7,799 nucleotides of DNA, from contig LUJP01000006.1 of assembly GCA_001689535.1 (NCBI GenBank), forward strand, positions 1 to 7,799, given 5' to 3'. This DNA is from Bacteroidales bacterium M5. Its GTDB lineage: Bacteria; Bacteroidota; Bacteroidia; Bacteroidales; Muribaculaceae. Positions within the stretch are counted from its first letter, which is position 1. The number at the start of each line of letters is the position of its first letter. Under the pieces are notes generated by a model. That model searched no databases. It was not told the DNA's origin and worked only from the letters and a program-made list of their open reading frames with translations. The position numbers and the translations under genes were made by a program. This document shows positions 6,032-7,799 of the stretch, piece by piece.

Positions 6032-6139
6032 CAGGAAGTTTCATTGGAATGGATCCGCCAGCAGAGTATGGACCCTAAATGCGTGGAAATTCTTGCCAAC
6101 CATGATATAGCTGTCAAGCCGCATGAAATCATGATATAG
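6032..6139 (+). pseudogene. Possible truncated 3' end of a + strand gene
   Basis: A + strand frame runs 35 codons after a TAG at 6029-6031, reading QEVSLEWIRQQ then MDPKCVEILANHDIAVKP and HEIMI before TAG at 6137-6139. About 50 bases later comes a + strand Rho-independent terminator, as expected behind a real gene end. An overlapping frame (RFKPFLESLRTAIS onward, ending near 6110) is equally open, so the coding frame is uncertain. Family not recognised; an open frame of this length can occur by chance. Confidence 0.2.
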
Positions 6140-6187
6140 ATAGGAGCATAAAAAACTCGGATACAACATTTGATGAGCAACATAGGT

Positions 6188-6221
6188 AAAGCAGATTATA
6201 GAAGGTCTGCTTTATTTTTTT
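6188..6221 (+). terminator. Rho-independent terminator, + strand
   Basis: AAAGCAGA (6188-6195) pairs perfectly with TCTGCTTT (6206-6213) around a 10-base loop, followed by A and seven T residues. The U-tract is only on the + strand side, yet no intact + strand gene lies upstream. It is likely left over from a gene cut away at the island edge, or it ends an unrecognised small RNA. Confidence 0.75.
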
Positions 6222-6286
6222 GTCATAACGGAAGGAGTTTTCTACCGGCTAATATCAGGACCGCTGGAAATAATGGGATATGGTAA

Positions 6287-6640
6287 TTAGATTTCCGGTG
6301 TGGAGTGGTGGAAAATTTTGTCGAATATAGATGTTTTGTGCTTTTTGATGTGGATCTGGACTTTGGGAGCTCGCTTGTCGAGGAATATTATCGACGCGTT
6401 CAGCACTATCGCCACCCATTCTTCGAAATCCACAATACCGTTGACTCGGCTGAGCGAGAGTTTGTGGAATGGAGAGCCGGGCGGAAGGGAGTCGATTATC
6501 AGGTTTCCGAAGTCGTCCACATAAATGTCGTGGACACCCATGAGGTTTTCAAAAAGTATAGCAATGTCGAGGCAGTCGGGCGATTCAGGCCGTTTGCTGA
6601 ACATTTTATATAGTGAGTTGATAGTTTTCTCTGTAATCAT
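6287..6640 (-). CDS. Conserved-looking hypothetical protein, 117 residues
   Basis: A small soluble protein without signal peptide. It reads TINSLYKMFSKRPESPDCLD, then LMGVHDIYVDDFGNLIIDSL, then SPFHKLSLSRVNGIVDFEEW and VAIVLNASIIFLDKR, and ends in a basic tail (KVQIHIKKHK). The orderly alternation of beta strands and helices and the acid/base pattern look like a genuine protein rather than a chance frame, although two shorter + strand frames overlap it. I do not recognise a family. It lies between the island edge and the decarboxylase gene, with a base composition between the two, and seems part of the host chromosome. Start: first ATG at 6640; the frame is open further upstream to about 6713, but that part crosses a GC-rich hairpin at 6661-6682. 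Confidence 0.6.
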   Translation of the reverse strand: MITEKTINSLYKMFSKRPESPDCLDIAILFENLMGVHDIYVDDFGNLIIDSLPPGSPFHKLSLSRVNGIVDFEEWVAIVLNASIIFLDKRAPKVQIHIKKHKTSIFDKIFHHSTPEI

Positions 6641-6660
6641 TGCGGTAACTGATCTTATTT

Positions 6661-6682
6661 CCGGGTGGATTTTTTCACCCGG
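6661..6682. promoter_or_regulatory. GC-rich hairpin in the leader of the hypothetical gene
   Basis: CCGGGTG (6661-6667) pairs with CACCCGG (6676-6682) around an A/T-rich 8-base loop, about 21 bases before the ATG at 6640 on the minus strand. It lacks a following U-tract on either strand, so it is not a typical terminator. It may affect translation of the small gene or may end upstream transcription weakly. Confidence 0.3.
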
Positions 6683-6851
6683 GCTTCCGGCAAGGTCGGA
6701 TGGTATAATCTTTAGCTTTACTATGGAGAGAGAGGCTGTTGCTTAGCTATAATCGTTGAACCGCCAGGGCACATAACTTAACTTTAACAACAATCTGATT
6801 TTACAACAAGCAGTGTCCTGATATGGTTTCCTGTATTACTAAAATTCTGAT

Positions 6852-6900
6852 GATAAAAAACAAAGGCGGAGCCTGCGATTTGTTCGCGAGAGGCTCCGCC
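6852..6900 (-). terminator. Rho-independent terminator of the decarboxylase beta-subunit gene
   Basis: GGCGGAGCCT (6865-6874) pairs perfectly with AGGCTCCGCC (6891-6900). The 16-base loop holds a further small stem (GCGA with TCGC). On the minus strand the hairpin is followed by TTTGTTTTTTATC. It begins 53 bases after the stop codon of the decarboxylase gene at 6954, so it ends that operon. Confidence 0.9.
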
Positions 6901-6953
6901 GTTGTTTCAAGGGGTTATGCGGCAGGGCATGACCGCGCTGGGTTGCGTCAGTA

Positions 6954-7799
6954 TCAGGCGAGGAATCCCAGAAGGACACCTGCTGCCACTGCTGAGCCAA
7001 TAACGCCGGCTACGTTCGGACCCATAGCATGCATGAGCAGGTAGTTGGAGGGGTCGTATTCGAGGCCGAGGTTGTTGGATATACGGGCCGACATAGGCAC
7101 GGCGGAAACTCCGGCGTTGCCGATGAGGGGATTGATCTTTTTGTCGTGGGGCAAGAAGAGGTTGAAGAGTTTCACGAACAGTACTCCAGAAGTGGAGGCG
7201 ATGATGAATGCCATGAAACCGAGAGCGAAAATGCCTATGGTCTCGGTGGTGAGGAATTCGGAGGCCTGGGTGGAAGCACCTACCGTCATGCCGAGAAGAA
7301 TGGTCACGATGTCGGTGAGGGCATTGCTTGCTGTCTTAGCCAGACGGGTGGTTACGCCGCACTCACGGAGCAGATTGCCGAAGAAGAGCATACCGAGCAG
7401 AGGAATACCTGAGGGAACCACGAAGCAGGTGAGAAGCAGGCCCACAATCGGGAAGATGATTTTCTCGTTCTGCGACACGGCGCGGGCGGGACGCATCTTT
7501 ATCACGCGCTCTTTCTTGGTGGTGAGCAGGCGCATGATAGGCGGCTGGATCACGGGCACCAGAGCCATGTAAGAGTAGGCGGAAACGGCGATTGCTCCCA
7601 TAAGGTTAGGCGCAAGCTTGGAGGAGAGGAAGATTGCCGTGGGGCCGTCGGCACCGCCGATAATGGCGATGGCACCGGCCTGGTCGGGCGCGAATCCGAG
7701 AAGCAGCGCTACCATATAGGCACCGAAGATACCGAACTGAGCGGCCGCGCCTATGAGCATGAGCTTGGGGTTGGCAATCAGGGCCGAGAAGTCGGTCAT
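6954..7799 (-). CDS. oadB: Sodium-translocating decarboxylase beta subunit (oxaloacetate decarboxylase type), 5' truncated by the window
   Basis: Integral membrane subunit that decarboxylates carboxybiotin and pumps Na+ out of the cell, working with biotin-carrying alpha and small gamma subunits outside the window. 281 residues are visible, with several hydrophobic membrane spans. Residues known to matter in Klebsiella OadB can be matched: Asp203 to D51 in GGADGPTAIF, Tyr229 to Y77 in AYSYMALVP, and Asn373, Gly377, Ser382 and Arg389 to N223, G227, S232 and R239 in NPLIGNAGVSAVPMSAR. The C-terminus ends normally (MHAMGPNVAGVIGSA, then GVLLGFLA). The family is about 400-430 residues and the homology to MTDFSALIANPK is internal, so the ATG at 7799 is not the real start and roughly 150 residues lie beyond the edge. 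Which substrate-specific alpha subunit it serves (oxaloacetate, methylmalonyl-CoA or glutaconyl-CoA) cannot be told. The gene is clearly richer in GC than the island. Confidence 0.93.
   Translation of the reverse strand: MTDFSALIANPKLMLIGAAAQFGIFGAYMVALLLGFAPDQAGAIAIIGGADGPTAIFLSSKLAPNLMGAIAVSAYSYMALVPVIQPPIMRLLTTKKERVIKMRPARAVSQNEKIIFPIVGLLLTCFVVPSGIPLLGMLFFGNLLRECGVTTRLAKTASNALTDIVTILLGMTVGASTQASEFLTTETIGIFALGFMAFIIASTSGVLFVKLFNLFLPHDKKINPLIGNAGVSAVPMSARISNNLGLEYDPSNYLLMHAMGPNVAGVIGSAVAAGVLLGFLA

Larger units (their letters stand above)
5881..6187. other. Gene-free island edge with possible relics
   Basis: No intact gene is visible on either strand. The stretch contains a tRNA-3'-half-like sequence (5968-6013) and two overlapping + strand frames that stay open for about 35-45 codons up to TAG stops near 6110 and 6137. 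It ends at a + strand terminator. It is probably decayed or boundary DNA. Confidence 0.5.

Noticed and set aside
6300..6746. Overlapping + strand frames (6300-6524, 6305-6613, 6525-6746)
   Set aside because: The minus-strand 117-residue frame reads more like a real protein and agrees with neighbouring gene direction. I cannot fully exclude 6305-6613.
6823..7572. + strand frames opposite the decarboxylase gene (6823-7044, 7029-7412, 7045-7572)
   Set aside because: GC-rich antisense shadows of a confidently identified membrane protein.
7797..7799. ATG at the right window edge as the start of oadB
   Set aside because: Family proteins have roughly 150 more residues before this point, so the gene continues beyond the window.
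1..7799. CRISPR array, complete insertion sequence, rRNA or intact tRNA
   Set aside because: No regularly spaced long repeats, transposase frame with terminal inverted repeats, or full RNA gene structure was found by reading.

Overview
The window looks like a junction between an accessory island and an ordinary chromosome in a member of the Bacteroidota, most likely order Bacteroidales. The evidence is a relic tyrosine recombinase of the type common in that phylum, several TAnnTTTG-type -7 promoter boxes on the minus strand, an FtsK motor that reads like the Bacteroidota housekeeping FtsK, and the beta subunit of a sodium-pumping decarboxylase. Every gene I accept lies on the minus strand, so the window reads from right to left. 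The family assignments come from reading motifs; no database search was run.

Right part (about 6290-7799), core chromosome: a GC-rich, 5'-truncated oadB-type gene (6954-7799) followed by a strong Rho-independent terminator, then a small conserved-looking hypothetical gene (6287-6640). Between about 5700 and 6290 there is no intact gene. This stretch holds two adjacent sets of short tandem repeats next to the integrase relic, a tRNA-3'-half-like sequence, a possible truncated + strand gene end and a + strand terminator. I take it as the island edge.

Middle part (about 3200-5700), decayed accessory DNA: a tyrosine recombinase fragment that lacks both its N-terminus and its catalytic domain (5329-5694), joined out of frame to a fragment of another protein (4967-5391); an intact 401-residue protein of unknown function (3619-4824) with its own promoter box; and a small gene broken by one frameshift and one in-frame stop (3204-3532).

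Left part (1-2990), the most interesting region: an apparent two-gene operon. The first gene (2036-2887) encodes a 283-residue helical protein with two repeats that resemble recombinase core-binding (SAM-like) domains. Fourteen bases after it begins a soluble FtsK motor without a membrane domain (1-2021, running off the left edge). This protein carries complete alpha, beta and gamma regions, and beyond gamma it continues into a segment that matches the C-terminal half of FtsZ, including the T7 loop NIDVAD and the end motif WGCAYDESL. I do not know of a described FtsK-FtsZ fusion. A 10-bp inverted repeat sits over the predicted promoter of this operon and may be its operator. A reasonable working idea, inference only, is that the first protein gives site-specific DNA binding, the FtsK part pumps or senses DNA, and the FtsZ-like tail ties the motor to, or interferes with, the host division ring.
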